Positions 1 through 7,081 of a DNA stretch of 64,000 nucleotides are shown piece after piece. The DNA is taken from positions 18,785-82,784 of the forward strand of contig NZ_NSIU01000007.1 in NCBI RefSeq assembly GCF_002633015.1. The letters are read 5' to 3'. Positions within the stretch are counted from its first letter, which is position 1; every line of letters starts with the position of its first letter. This DNA is from Sulfuricurvum sp. PD_MW2 (GTDB lineage: Bacteria > Campylobacterota > Campylobacteria > Campylobacterales > Sulfurimonadaceae). Below the pieces are notes generated by a model, which saw nothing but the letters and a program-made list of their open reading frames with translations, searched no databases and was not told where the DNA came from. The position numbers and the translations under genes are program-made.

Positions 1-171
1 AATTCGCACACTCTCAGTAAATACCAACATCTATTAGAGGCATTATGCACGCATCCATACACCGACTCGAAACTTATTTTACGGTTTGAAAAAACACTTC
101 GGACGGCGAATCCCGACTACACACATGAAATCGAAAAAGCCCTTTCGATAGGGCTTGCTTCCAGAGGGTAG
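1..171 (+). CDS. 3' end of an unidentified gene cut by the window edge
   Basis: Frame 1 is open from base 1 to a TAG at 169-171 and gives 56 residues ending in ALSIGLASRG. The composition looks protein-like (mixed charged and hydrophobic residues, no low complexity). The start lies outside the window. It converges on the TonB-type gene with one base between the two stop codons. I do not recognise the family. Confidence 0.5.
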   Translation, partial: NSHTLSKYQHLLEALCTHPYTDSKLILRFEKTLRTANPDYTHEIEKALSIGLASRG

Positions 172-172
172 T

Positions 173-913
173 TTATCGGAGTTTATACGAGATAGGGACA
201 CTGATCCGTACCGATTTTTTTGGTTTAGGAAATTCGGAGGAGGAGTTTTCGATTAACTCTTTTGCTGCATCGTCCAATAGCTCAAAACCAGAACTTTGCG
301 TAAGTGTAATCTGGTGAACCTCTCTTGATGGTTCAAGTGTAAACGTAACAATACATTCACCTTGCTGTTTCAAGCGTTGTGCATTCTTGGGATATTTTAG
401 CCGTTCTGCCAAGATGGAGCGGATTTTCCCCAAATTCTCTTCTTCATAATTTTCCTCTACTTTGGGAGGTGAGGGTGGCGCTTTAGGAGCAGCAACGATA
501 ACGCTCTCAGCAGGTTTCGGTGTCGGGGGGATAACCGCTTGAGCTGTTTGTACTGCAGGAACAACGGGTTTGGTTTGGATCGGTAAAGGTGTTTTGATTT
601 GCGGTATAACCTCAGGTTGTTTTGTCAGAGATTGTGGTTGAGATTTTTGTATGGGCTGCTGGATTTGTTGTGGCGCAGCGAAATGTACTACGGGTGACAC
701 ATCGGCAGGTTCTGGGGCATTCAACAGAATTTTGAGTTTTGTTTTTTCCGGCACCGTCAATACTTTTTTATGGACAATACTCACTGCCCCTATGAGAAGG
801 GCGGCGATACCAAAATGGATACCTACGGAGAGAAAAAAAGATTGAGTTGTGCGCACGTGATCCAAAAACGACTTAGATTTTGATTTCGACTTTTGCGGCA
901 GAACGGAGACCAT
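173..913 (-). CDS. tonB: TonB-family energy transducer
   Basis: This 246-residue protein has the TonB layout: a short basic cytoplasmic N terminus, one membrane segment at about residues 27-47, a long Pro/Lys/Gln-rich periplasmic linker (about 60-150), and a C-terminal domain from about 163 with the TonB-type pattern (YPKNAQ near the start, a Gly-Glu-x-x-V strand, then SSGFELLDDAA). TonB couples the ExbBD proton-driven motor to outer-membrane receptors, and one such receptor is encoded at 51491-53518. No exbB or exbD lies beside it. Its start overlaps the 3' end of the upstream SurA-like gene by 41 bases, so the two are probably cotranscribed. No clear ribosome binding site was seen, so the start is less certain than the family. 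Confidence 0.85.
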   Translation of the reverse strand: MVSVLPQKSKSKSKSFLDHVRTTQSFFLSVGIHFGIAALLIGAVSIVHKKVLTVPEKTKLKILLNAPEPADVSPVVHFAAPQQIQQPIQKSQPQSLTKQPEVIPQIKTPLPIQTKPVVPAVQTAQAVIPPTPKPAESVIVAAPKAPPSPPKVEENYEEENLGKIRSILAERLKYPKNAQRLKQQGECIVTFTLEPSREVHQITLTQSSGFELLDDAAKELIENSSSEFPKPKKSVRISVPISYKLR

Positions 914-1397
914 CGGTCGTTTTGTTCATAAGCGCTTTAAATTTTTCAACTTTCAAAAATTGTGAAATCTCTTTTTTGGCTTGTTCATAAGGTACTTTTT
1001 TATCTCCCTGTTTCATTTTATCGCTGTTAGCGTCATAAAAATCTTTGGTTTCTTTGTCGGTAACCGTGATTTTACTCATTTGCTGTTTCATCCACATATC
1101 AACCGCTAAGTCATCTTTGATAGCAGCGTATTGGGCTTTGAATGCAGGAGTGTTTTGCAGACCGCTTTTGAGTACTTGATTTTTGATGAGTGCTTGATTG
1201 ACAAGTTGATCGACAACTTGACGTTTCATTTTAGGATCAAGTTTGTCAAAACTCATCCCAGGGATTGCTTTTGCTAAAAACGCATTGGCATCATTGGTTG
1301 TGATCGCAGCTCCGTTTATGGTAGCAAGGGTAGAGGGCGCGGCTAAAGCAATCGTAGAGCCAAGTACGAGCGAAGCGAGTATGAGGGATAATTTCAT
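873..1397 (-). CDS. Periplasmic SurA-N-like chaperone without a PPIase domain
   Basis: A 174-residue protein with a signal peptide (about residues 1-19, ending Ala-Leu-Ala-Ala). The mature part opens with the ATINGAAIT stretch typical of SurA/PpiC-type foldases (xVNGxxIT), followed by a helical region containing DQLVNQALIKNQ. The C-terminal parvulin domain present in full-length family members is absent, so this is a chaperone-only or short version rather than a complete isomerase. It probably assists outer-membrane or periplasmic protein folding. It is the first gene of a pair with the overlapping TonB-type gene. A TATAAT-like box on the minus strand lies just upstream at 1432-1437. Confidence 0.7.
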   Translation of the reverse strand: MKLSLILASLVLGSTIALAAPSTLATINGAAITTNDANAFLAKAIPGMSFDKLDPKMKRQVVDQLVNQALIKNQVLKSGLQNTPAFKAQYAAIKDDLAVDMWMKQQMSKITVTDKETKDFYDANSDKMKQGDKKVPYEQAKKEISQFLKVEKFKALMNKTTDGLRSAAKVEIKI

Positions 1398-1431
1398 AAT
1401 GTAAACATTCCTTTGGGAAAAAATTACAGCT

Positions 1432-1437
1432 ATTATA
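1432..1437 (-). promoter_or_regulatory. -10 box for the SurA-like/tonB pair
   Basis: The minus strand reads TATAAT here, about 35 bases upstream of the SurA-like start at 1397. No convincing -35 is visible, which is common for sigma-70 promoters in Campylobacterota. Confidence 0.4.
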
Positions 1438-1486
1438 GTATGTGTTTGATTCGATTACGTTAATGTAGATCAAATCAAAGAGCAAC

Positions 1487-2674
1487 TTAAAATAAATAGC
1501 TTGCAAAAAGTCTAAATTGAACCGAATCGGGATCGCTGCCATTTGTAAGATAGATTACGCGCCCCTCTAAAACAATCTCTTCGATGGCTTTTCCTAGAGT
1601 TAACGATGTTTCATGGTAGTGGCTGCCGTGTTCGACAAGATCGGTATGTGCTGTTTTTATGCCAAGATTGTGAAAGGTTTCATCACCCCATTGAGCTTCC
1701 ACTTTATATCCACGTGCACCGTGACGGCTATGCGCTGATTCATAATAACCTGAGGTAAAGAGAACATCTCCTGACCCGTAACAAAGATCGGGAGAACCTT
1801 GGCTTTGATCATGGCTTTTTGCCCAAGCTTGATTGTATGCCGCCGTGAATGTTATACCGCTTTCTGGTTCATTCCATGAGCCTTTAATTCCTAAAATAGT
1901 ATCGTTGATTCCGATAGCCGAACCCGATTCTCTGTAATTTTTAAGGGCGCCGATCATCTCTTGACGCAATGCTTGAAATGCCACCGATGCGTCATCGAGA
2001 GTATATTCGGTTTCAAAATAAAATTGATTCATAATATTATTGACGTTTCCACCCCATAGTTGCGAGGTTTGATTTTCTAGCTTATAGGTTAATCCAACGA
2101 TACTTACGGAAGTATTATCGGTAGCATACGGCGATGCAAAAAATCCCGGCATCGAACCTGATAGAGCATCAGAAATAGGGGTAAATGAGAATGGATCCCC
2201 TCCATTTTCCCATCCCGCCATTTTTCGGGCATGCCCTAGAGTCAATTCCCATTGCTCCCCATAGCGGGCGTGTATATCAAGCGCTTCAAAGAGATTCGGC
2301 ATCAACGATACGTCGTTGGAATTTAAAAGAGGCCAATCCAGACGCATTCTTCCAATTTGGGCAGATACACCCTCATTTTCCGCTTTAATCCATGCCTCTC
2401 CTATAACACCGTTTGTATGACCGTGAGGCCCGAGAAGTTCACCGGGTGTTGAACGCAACGGTAGCGCTCCGTAGGCGGCGACTCCCACTTTTAGATAGGA
2501 GGTCAGTTCAGATTCGGCCCCGAGTTTTAATATCATGGCACTTTCTGTATGGCGTATATCAGAATAGCGGTCTTGCTGGAGAATCATACGAAGTTCGTTG
2601 GAGTATTCGAGTGCACTGAGGGAGGATAATGAAAATACACCAGTGCAAAAAAGTAATAAACGGTATTTAATCAT
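1487..2674 (-). CDS. Outer-membrane porin-like beta-barrel protein
   Basis: The start at 2674 is chosen because it follows an AGGGAA ribosome binding site and opens directly with a signal peptide (MIKYRLLLFCTGVFSLSSLS, cleavage after Ala-Leu or nearby). An in-frame ATG 34 codons upstream adds no plausible N terminus. The 395-residue product shows alternating amphipathic strands and ends in FASYLF, with the terminal Phe typical of outer-membrane barrels. Stretches such as GEAWIKAENEGVSAQIGRMR resemble the OprD/alginate-export type porins found in Campylobacterota. Substrate is unknown. It is transcribed alone, from a TATAAT box at 2711-2716. Confidence 0.7.
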   Translation of the reverse strand: MIKYRLLLFCTGVFSLSSLSALEYSNELRMILQQDRYSDIRHTESAMILKLGAESELTSYLKVGVAAYGALPLRSTPGELLGPHGHTNGVIGEAWIKAENEGVSAQIGRMRLDWPLLNSNDVSLMPNLFEALDIHARYGEQWELTLGHARKMAGWENGGDPFSFTPISDALSGSMPGFFASPYATDNTSVSIVGLTYKLENQTSQLWGGNVNNIMNQFYFETEYTLDDASVAFQALRQEMIGALKNYRESGSAIGINDTILGIKGSWNEPESGITFTAAYNQAWAKSHDQSQGSPDLCYGSGDVLFTSGYYESAHSRHGARGYKVEAQWGDETFHNLGIKTAHTDLVEHGSHYHETSLTLGKAIEEIVLEGRVIYLTNGSDPDSVQFRLFASYLF

Positions 2675-2710
2675 AGTGATTCCCTTAATACAATAAGTTT
2701 TTTGAATACT

Positions 2711-2716
2711 ATTATA
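2711..2716 (-). promoter_or_regulatory. -10 box of the porin gene
   Basis: The minus strand carries a perfect TATAAT preceded by TTGAC immediately upstream (too close to act as a -35). It sits about 37 bases upstream of the porin start. Confidence 0.45.
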
Positions 2717-2844
2717 GTCAAGAAAATAGAAAATGAAAGAAGTAGTTTGTGTTTCAAATGTATAGATTTGGCACAACGGTGTGATATAACAAAAAGAATC
2801 TAGGGGTATAAAATATAGATTTAAAATGTTCGTGGTAGAAGATT

Positions 2845-2920
2845 TGGTGGACCCTAGCGGGATCGAACCGCTGACCTCGTCGCTGCCAGCGACGCGCTCT
2901 CCCAGCTGAGCTAAGGGCCC
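2845..2920 (-). tRNA. tRNA-Ala (anticodon GGC)
   Basis: A 76-nt cloverleaf including an encoded CCA end can be folded by hand. The acceptor stem is GGGCCCU paired with AGGGUCC, with the G3-U70 wobble pair that marks alanine tRNAs. The D arm has stem GCUC/GAGC, the anticodon stem CGUCG/CGACG closes loop CUGGCAG with anticodon GGC, and the T arm contains UUCGAUC. It reads GCC and GCU codons. It stands alone between the porin and a SPOR-like gene. Confidence 0.97.
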
Positions 2921-2941
2921 AAAGTAGATATTTGGATCGAA

Positions 2942-2970
2942 ATTATACGATGCAGGGTCTTAAATGTCAA
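2942..2970 (-). promoter_or_regulatory. Sigma-70 promoter of tRNA-Ala
   Basis: On the minus strand TTGACA (2965-2970) is followed after exactly 17 bases by TATAAT (2942-2947). Both hexamers match consensus perfectly. The predicted start lies about 15 bases upstream of the mature tRNA 5' end. Confidence 0.85.
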
Positions 2971-3019
2971 TGTGAACGAAAAAGGTAAAGTTTTAAAAAA
3001 ATATGACGATATATCGGAC

Positions 3020-3646
3020 ATGAAAAAGTTAGCCCTAATTATGATGTTTAGTACGATAAGTGTAGTGTTGAGTGCGGAGGAATATACGATTCAGGCGATC
3101 AGCGCCCAAAAAGAGGCATCGATCACTCCCGCTTTTGAGAAAAAAATAGAGAAAAGTGCTCTTCCTGTCACCAAGAAAAAAGAGGGTACCTGCAATATTG
3201 TTACTGTAGGGAAGTATCCTTCCGTGAAAGCCGCAAAGCAAGATCTTGCAAAAGCAAAAGCGATTAGTAAAGATGCGTTTGTCCGTTCTGTTGAACGTGC
3301 TACCCCAAAAGGGTGTGAAAACACAAATGCTGTAAAAGCAAATGAGAAAAAGGCAAGCGTAGAACAAACGGTTAACAAAACTGTAGCGGTTCAGGTTATG
3401 GCAGTACAACCTAAAAAAGAAGAGGTAGTGGCTGTAGTAACTCCGGTTGTGCAACCGGTCGCTGCTTCTGTAGCACAAGAGAATAAAAGCGAGCCTTGCA
3501 AAACAAAACCGTGTGAAAACGTTGTTAAACCGGTCTATGTGTATGACCGCAATCTTGCACGCAAAAGCGACATCGAAGATGCGATCGAGTATTACAAACG
3601 ATCACCTTACTATACGTTTAAGCCGGTTTTGACTCAACGCAATTAA
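3020..3646 (+). CDS. Secreted SPOR-like protein
   Basis: The ATG at 3020 is preferred over the one at 2972 because it opens a signal peptide (MKKLALIMMFSTISVVLSAE). Right after it the mature protein reads EYTIQAISAQKEASITPAF and later GKYPSVKAAKQDLAKAKAIS, which resembles the peptidoglycan-binding SPOR repeat (YTIQ...F...EA...L). The C-terminal half is Lys/Val/Ala-rich with a CKTKPCE motif and looks like a flexible periplasmic linker. The likely place of action is the periplasm or cell wall. Its stop overlaps that of the convergent gene by a few bases. The SPOR call is by eye and only moderately secure. Confidence 0.6.
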   Translation: MKKLALIMMFSTISVVLSAEEYTIQAISAQKEASITPAFEKKIEKSALPVTKKKEGTCNIVTVGKYPSVKAAKQDLAKAKAISKDAFVRSVERATPKGCENTNAVKANEKKASVEQTVNKTVAVQVMAVQPKKEEVVAVVTPVVQPVAASVAQENKSEPCKTKPCENVVKPVYVYDRNLARKSDIEDAIEYYKRSPYYTFKPVLTQRN

Positions 3647-4065
3647 GGTTCTTTATTGGCTGCGCTGTAGAGGCAGTCAAGATCGATTAGAAGGCTTTTT
3701 CTTGCTTCCGCATGAAGAGATTCTAGCAATTCGGATGGATTTTCTCCATTTGAGGGATAGCAGACCGCGGCAGAGGGTATAGCTTTCTCGAACAGGTCTT
3801 CGATCATTTTTTTAACGATTCCGCATCCGTATTTGTCTGTGTAGGGCATGACAAAGAAATAATAGTCATCACAATGGACAATTGAATCGGAAGTACGAAG
3901 TAAGCTTTGAAGATTGGTTTTGACGATGGAGGATTCAAACCCTGTAAAATCGCAAAACAAAATTGTAAAGCTTTCTGAACGGTTTTCATCCAACCGATCT
4001 GACATACCGATATTGAGATCGATGAGCGAAGAAAAATTGTAAAACGAAAACAGTACGCCTGCCAT
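3643..4065 (-). CDS. Hypothetical protein resembling a degenerate GGDEF domain
   Basis: A 140-residue soluble protein with a good ribosome binding site (GGAG, six bases before the ATG). I do not recognise it as a named family. The order SFTILFCDFTGFE, LLRTSDSIVHCDDYYFFVMP, KMIEDLF, then AAVCYPSNGENPSELLESLHAEA follows the strand-helix pattern of nucleotidyl-cyclase/GGDEF folds. CDDYYF sits where GGDEF normally lies, so an active diguanylate cyclase is unlikely. The neighbouring HDOD gene on the other strand is also a signalling-type protein. Role unknown. Confidence 0.6.
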   Translation of the reverse strand: MAGVLFSFYNFSSLIDLNIGMSDRLDENRSESFTILFCDFTGFESSIVKTNLQSLLRTSDSIVHCDDYYFFVMPYTDKYGCGIVKKMIEDLFEKAIPSAAVCYPSNGENPSELLESLHAEARKSLLIDLDCLYSAANKEP

Positions 4066-4182
4066 GGGTGACTCCTAAAAAATATAGTACCCTTAGTATA
4101 GCGTTAATTTAATCAAACTAATCATGGTTTAACAACAGAGTGAGTACACTCTAGTTTATAAAGTATCCAAGGAGCTACCCAT

Positions 4183-4971
4183 ATGCTTGAAGAGATAAAA
4201 ACCCTTCCGCCTTTGCCTGATTCGGTAGTAAAAATCCAAGAATTATGCATGAAAAGCGATACCAATATTGATGAGCTCTCTATGGTGATCGAGCGTGATC
4301 CCATGCTGAGTGCCAATATTTTGAAATCGGTCAATTCCCCATTATACGGAATGAGCAAAGAGATATCTTCGATACCCAAAGCGATTATGCTCTTTGGAAT
4401 CGCAATGATCCGCGGTTTTGCGGCAGCGAGTGCGATCAAAAAGACAATGACGATCGATTTAACCCCTTATAATACCAATATTGATGGATTGACAAACGTA
4501 TCATCGGTTCAGTCCGCTCTCGTGAGAGAGTGGTATCGCAACGTCGATAAGAGTATGCTTCCACTTTTGCAAAGCGGCGCTTTTTTGATGGAACTGGGGA
4601 AACTTGCAGGTGCAATGAATATTATCAAAAGCGGTAAAACTCAATTGTTTACTGCGGAAATAGCTCAAAAAGGGTCTTCACTTGAAGAGATTGAGCGAAA
4701 ATATCTTGGATCGAGCAGTTATGAAATTTCAGCGAGTATGTTTGAACATTGGAATTTTGAATCGGCATTAACCGATGCGCTCAGAGAGATCTCAAGTCCC
4801 TCAACGAAAAATCCGTATTCACAGGTATTGAGTGTTGTTGCCTGCGCGGTCAATATTCAGGGGATTTTTACCGATGAGGGGCTAAATGAGGCTTTTGAGC
4901 TGATCCACACGTTTGGATTGGACAAAAAAATATTTGCAGATGCGGTGCGTACTATTAAATTTGCCGAATAA
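4183..4971 (+). CDS. HDOD-domain signalling protein
   Basis: A 262-residue protein that is almost entirely an HDOD domain (a catalytically inactive relative of HD phosphohydrolases). The family hallmark is at the N terminus: LPPLPDSVVKIQEL, then IDELSMVIERDPMLSANILKSVNSPLYG and the PKAIMLFGIAMIRGFA helix. HDOD proteins act as scaffolds in signal transduction, often with GGDEF or chemotaxis partners. The start is fixed by AAGGAG eight bases upstream. The gene stands alone on its strand and converges on the UreH-like gene six bases downstream. Confidence 0.9.
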   Translation: MLEEIKTLPPLPDSVVKIQELCMKSDTNIDELSMVIERDPMLSANILKSVNSPLYGMSKEISSIPKAIMLFGIAMIRGFAAASAIKKTMTIDLTPYNTNIDGLTNVSSVQSALVREWYRNVDKSMLPLLQSGAFLMELGKLAGAMNIIKSGKTQLFTAEIAQKGSSLEEIERKYLGSSSYEISASMFEHWNFESALTDALREISSPSTKNPYSQVLSVVACAVNIQGIFTDEGLNEAFELIHTFGLDKKIFADAVRTIKFAE

Positions 4972-4977
4972 TCAGTG

Positions 4978-5667
4978 TTATATCGGCAAATCAAAAAAGT
5001 ACGCTAATCCATAATAAACACTGTAAAGACCGTAGATGAGAATCGCTAATGCCGCGATTCGGTTCATGGTTTGACGAAACGCTATCTCTTTAAAAAAACT
5101 CACCGATTGCCCTAGCGCGAGGAGTGTTGGAACGGTTGCAAGGCCAAAGAGCGCCATAACCATTCCTCCCTCAATAATGGATGCCGAAGCCGCAGCTTTC
5201 GCTGCAAAGAAAAATACAAATCCGCAGGGAAAGAAACCGTTCATCACCCCAAGGGCAAAAAAACTTCCGATATTTTTACTTTTGATAAGGCGTGAAAAGA
5301 GGGTTTTAAAAAGTGAATTGCTTGAGAATCCCCGCTCCAACAAATGAATCAGTTTGGATAATCCGAACATCCCCAGTGCAGTGATGATCATAATTATTCC
5401 GGCGAGAATGAAAAGGGCTCCGTGAAATTCCATACTTACACTAAAGAGTGCACCGATTCCGCCGAAAATCATCCCCAAAACGATATAAGAACTCACGCGT
5501 CCAAGATTATAGGCACTGTGACGAATCAGTTGTGCGGTACGAGACATGGAAGCATCAATTTTAGTAGAACTGTAAGCGACGATAAATCCTCCGCACATAC
5601 CGACACAATGGCCGAAACTTCCGGCAAATGCAATCGAGATTATGAGCCACCATTCGATATCGTGCAT
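4978..5667 (-). CDS. UreH-like/TauE-SafE superfamily membrane protein
   Basis: A 229-residue protein with about six membrane segments. The first contains GSFGHCVGMCGGF, the Cys-bearing motif of the UreH-like (DsbD_2-related) branch of the TauE/SafE superfamily, and the fourth contains FFPCGFVFFFAAKA with a second Cys-Gly. In Campylobacterota such genes tend to sit near copper-handling or cbb3-oxidase maturation genes. Here it diverges from an HMA metal-binding protein across a repeat-rich operator, which fits metal (perhaps copper) transport or maturation. The true substrate cannot be read from the sequence. Confidence 0.75.
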   Translation of the reverse strand: MHDIEWWLIISIAFAGSFGHCVGMCGGFIVAYSSTKIDASMSRTAQLIRHSAYNLGRVSSYIVLGMIFGGIGALFSVSMEFHGALFILAGIIMIITALGMFGLSKLIHLLERGFSSNSLFKTLFSRLIKSKNIGSFFALGVMNGFFPCGFVFFFAAKAAASASIIEGGMVMALFGLATVPTLLALGQSVSFFKEIAFRQTMNRIAALAILIYGLYSVYYGLAYFFDLPI

Positions 5668-5719
5668 GCAATAACCTTTTTTAAATAGGGTAATAGTCTA
5701 AATTGTTTTTGTTACAAGA

Positions 5720-5751
5720 GTGTTAAGGCTTAACACTTCTTTAACACTTCT
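5720..5751 (+). promoter_or_regulatory. Tandem-repeat operator between the metal-related genes
   Basis: Two perfect 11-bp direct repeats TTAACACTTCT lie head to tail (5730-5740 and 5741-5751). The first also forms an inverted repeat GTGTTAA-GGC-TTAACAC (5720-5736). Repeats with an 11-bp period are typical sites for OmpR/PhoB-family response regulators. The site lies between divergent genes and could control both. Confidence 0.6.
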
Positions 5752-5789
5752 ATGAAACAATAGCATGAAATTATTTAAAGGATTCGGGA

Positions 5790-6053
5790 ATGAAAAAAGT
5801 TCTATTTTCACTTATGGCTTTGGGCGCAGTTTTGAGTGCGGATCAGACGATTAAATTGAATGTGAGCGGTATGACATGTCCGGCGTGTGTCAAAAATGTA
5901 AAAGGAACGTTGAATGATGTTTCCGGAGTGAAAGAGTCTACCGTCTATCTCAAAGAGGGAAAAGCGGAAGTGAAAACTCAAGATGGCACCAAGGCTGAGA
6001 ACCTTTGTGATGCCGTAAAAAAAGCGGGATATGGGTGTTCAGTCGCTAAATAA
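5790..6053 (+). CDS. Periplasmic HMA-domain metal-binding protein
   Basis: An 87-residue protein with a signal peptide (about residues 1-17, MKKVLFSLMALGAVLSA) and a single heavy-metal-associated domain. The metal site GMTCPACVKNV is intact (Cys-Pro-Ala-Cys). Length and secretion resemble the MerP/CopP type of periplasmic carrier rather than the cytoplasmic CopZ. The ribosome binding site is AAGGA shortly before the ATG. It probably shuttles Cu+ or another soft metal and is likely coregulated with the divergent UreH-like gene. The two additional Cys near the C terminus (LCDAVKKAGYGCSV) may add a second thiol pair. Confidence 0.88.
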   Translation: MKKVLFSLMALGAVLSADQTIKLNVSGMTCPACVKNVKGTLNDVSGVKESTVYLKEGKAEVKTQDGTKAENLCDAVKKAGYGCSVAK

Positions 6054-6093
6054 CAGAGTCTAAACTTCGTGTGAGTCTTGCTCCATCGAGCGC

Positions 6094-7065
6094 TTAAATA
6101 AAGTATTGCTGCGCATCGTTACGGCTTAGATCGCTGAGCGTGGCTAATGCAGTCCCTTCAAAATCGAGGGTTTGCTCCCCTTCAAAGCCCGGTTTGCAAT
6201 AAGCAAGGATCAATTTTGCCGCTAAAAGTTTATCTTGGTCGCTCGCATTACGTGAGATCATTGCGTGAGGCCCTACAAGTTCCGTGGTGATATGGAGATA
6301 TTTAGCGTTATTGACACCTTTTAAAATTTCGTTATCTTCCGCATTTCGTCCGATGATGAGTTTCGCTTTATCCGGAAGGCGCAGCTGACGACCGTATTTG
6401 ATCGTTGGGATATCTTCGACACTAAAGGTGTCATGGGCAATAAAATCACGAATTTTATTTGAGAAGTTTTCATCGGTGAGCAAACACCCTCCGCCCGGTG
6501 CTTCGTAATCTTTTAATCCGAATTGGTCTGCGAGTTCCATTTGGCGTTCGCGATTGCGACCGCTAATGTTCTCAAGTTTTTCGCGATCTACCCATCCCTC
6601 GATTTCTGGAATGGTCGGAGCCAGTGATTTCGCAGACATAGGACGGAGCAGCAACCCCTCGCAGTTACTGAGATTGAGTACTTTTTGGAGCGAATCACTA
6701 TTTTGACTCATGGGACGCTGTCCTAAGACTTCGCCGCTAATCAAAAAGCTCGCTCCCCACTCTTCCATAAGCCGTTTTGCCACTTCAAACATTTTGGCAT
6801 GGCAGTCAATGCAGGGATTGAAGTTTTTTCCATAGCCGTATTTAGGGGTGAAAAGAACCTCGCGTATGTACTCGTCTCGTATATCGACGCTTCGGAATTC
6901 GGCTCCGATTTGTTGGCACATATTTTTCATATGAGCAAGACGATCCTTTGTCGAACCAAAGCCTGTGTTGATATTGCAGGCGATCACTTCGATCCCTTGA
7001 TCGATGATGAGTTTTGCCGCGAGAGTAGAGTCAAGACCGCCGCTAAAGAGGGCAATAGCTTTCAT
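6094..7065 (-). CDS. PP-loop ATP pyrophosphatase with a C-terminal NFACT-R-like domain
   Basis: A 323-residue protein. The N-terminal PP-loop SGGLDS at residues 8-13 marks an ATP-dependent adenylating enzyme of the ThiI/MnmA/AsnB class. Cys pairs NPCIDCHAKMF and GGGCLLT lie where tRNA-thiolating enzymes carry catalytic or cluster-binding Cys. The C-terminal part (IKYGRQLRLPDKAKLIIGRNAED...HITTELVGPHAM by fragments) looks like the small RNA-binding domain that has been described fused to ThiI-like enzymes. The role is therefore probably tRNA sulfur modification, but the position modified is unknown. It starts after AAGGA and lies 16 bases downstream of dnaG, probably in one operon. Confidence 0.7.
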   Translation of the reverse strand: MKAIALFSGGLDSTLAAKLIIDQGIEVIACNINTGFGSTKDRLAHMKNMCQQIGAEFRSVDIRDEYIREVLFTPKYGYGKNFNPCIDCHAKMFEVAKRLMEEWGASFLISGEVLGQRPMSQNSDSLQKVLNLSNCEGLLLRPMSAKSLAPTIPEIEGWVDREKLENISGRNRERQMELADQFGLKDYEAPGGGCLLTDENFSNKIRDFIAHDTFSVEDIPTIKYGRQLRLPDKAKLIIGRNAEDNEILKGVNNAKYLHITTELVGPHAMISRNASDQDKLLAAKLILAYCKPGFEGEQTLDFEGTALATLSDLSRNDAQQYFI

Positions 7066-7081
7066 TGAAGTTATCCTTAGA

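Noticed and set aside
1445..1479. TTTGATT...AATCAAA inverted repeat upstream of the SurA-like gene, as an Fnr-type site
   Set aside because: The half-sites are 21 bases apart; Fnr-family sites need about four to six between core halves.
2746..2776. TTTGGCACAACGG as a sigma-54 promoter
   Set aside because: The -24-like TGGCAC is present but ten bases after the GG there is TG, not GC, and no RpoN-type gene follows.
2829..2837. Second copy of the REP-like element (GTTCGTGGT)
   Set aside because: Only nine bases match and no palindrome extends from them; it is best seen as chance.
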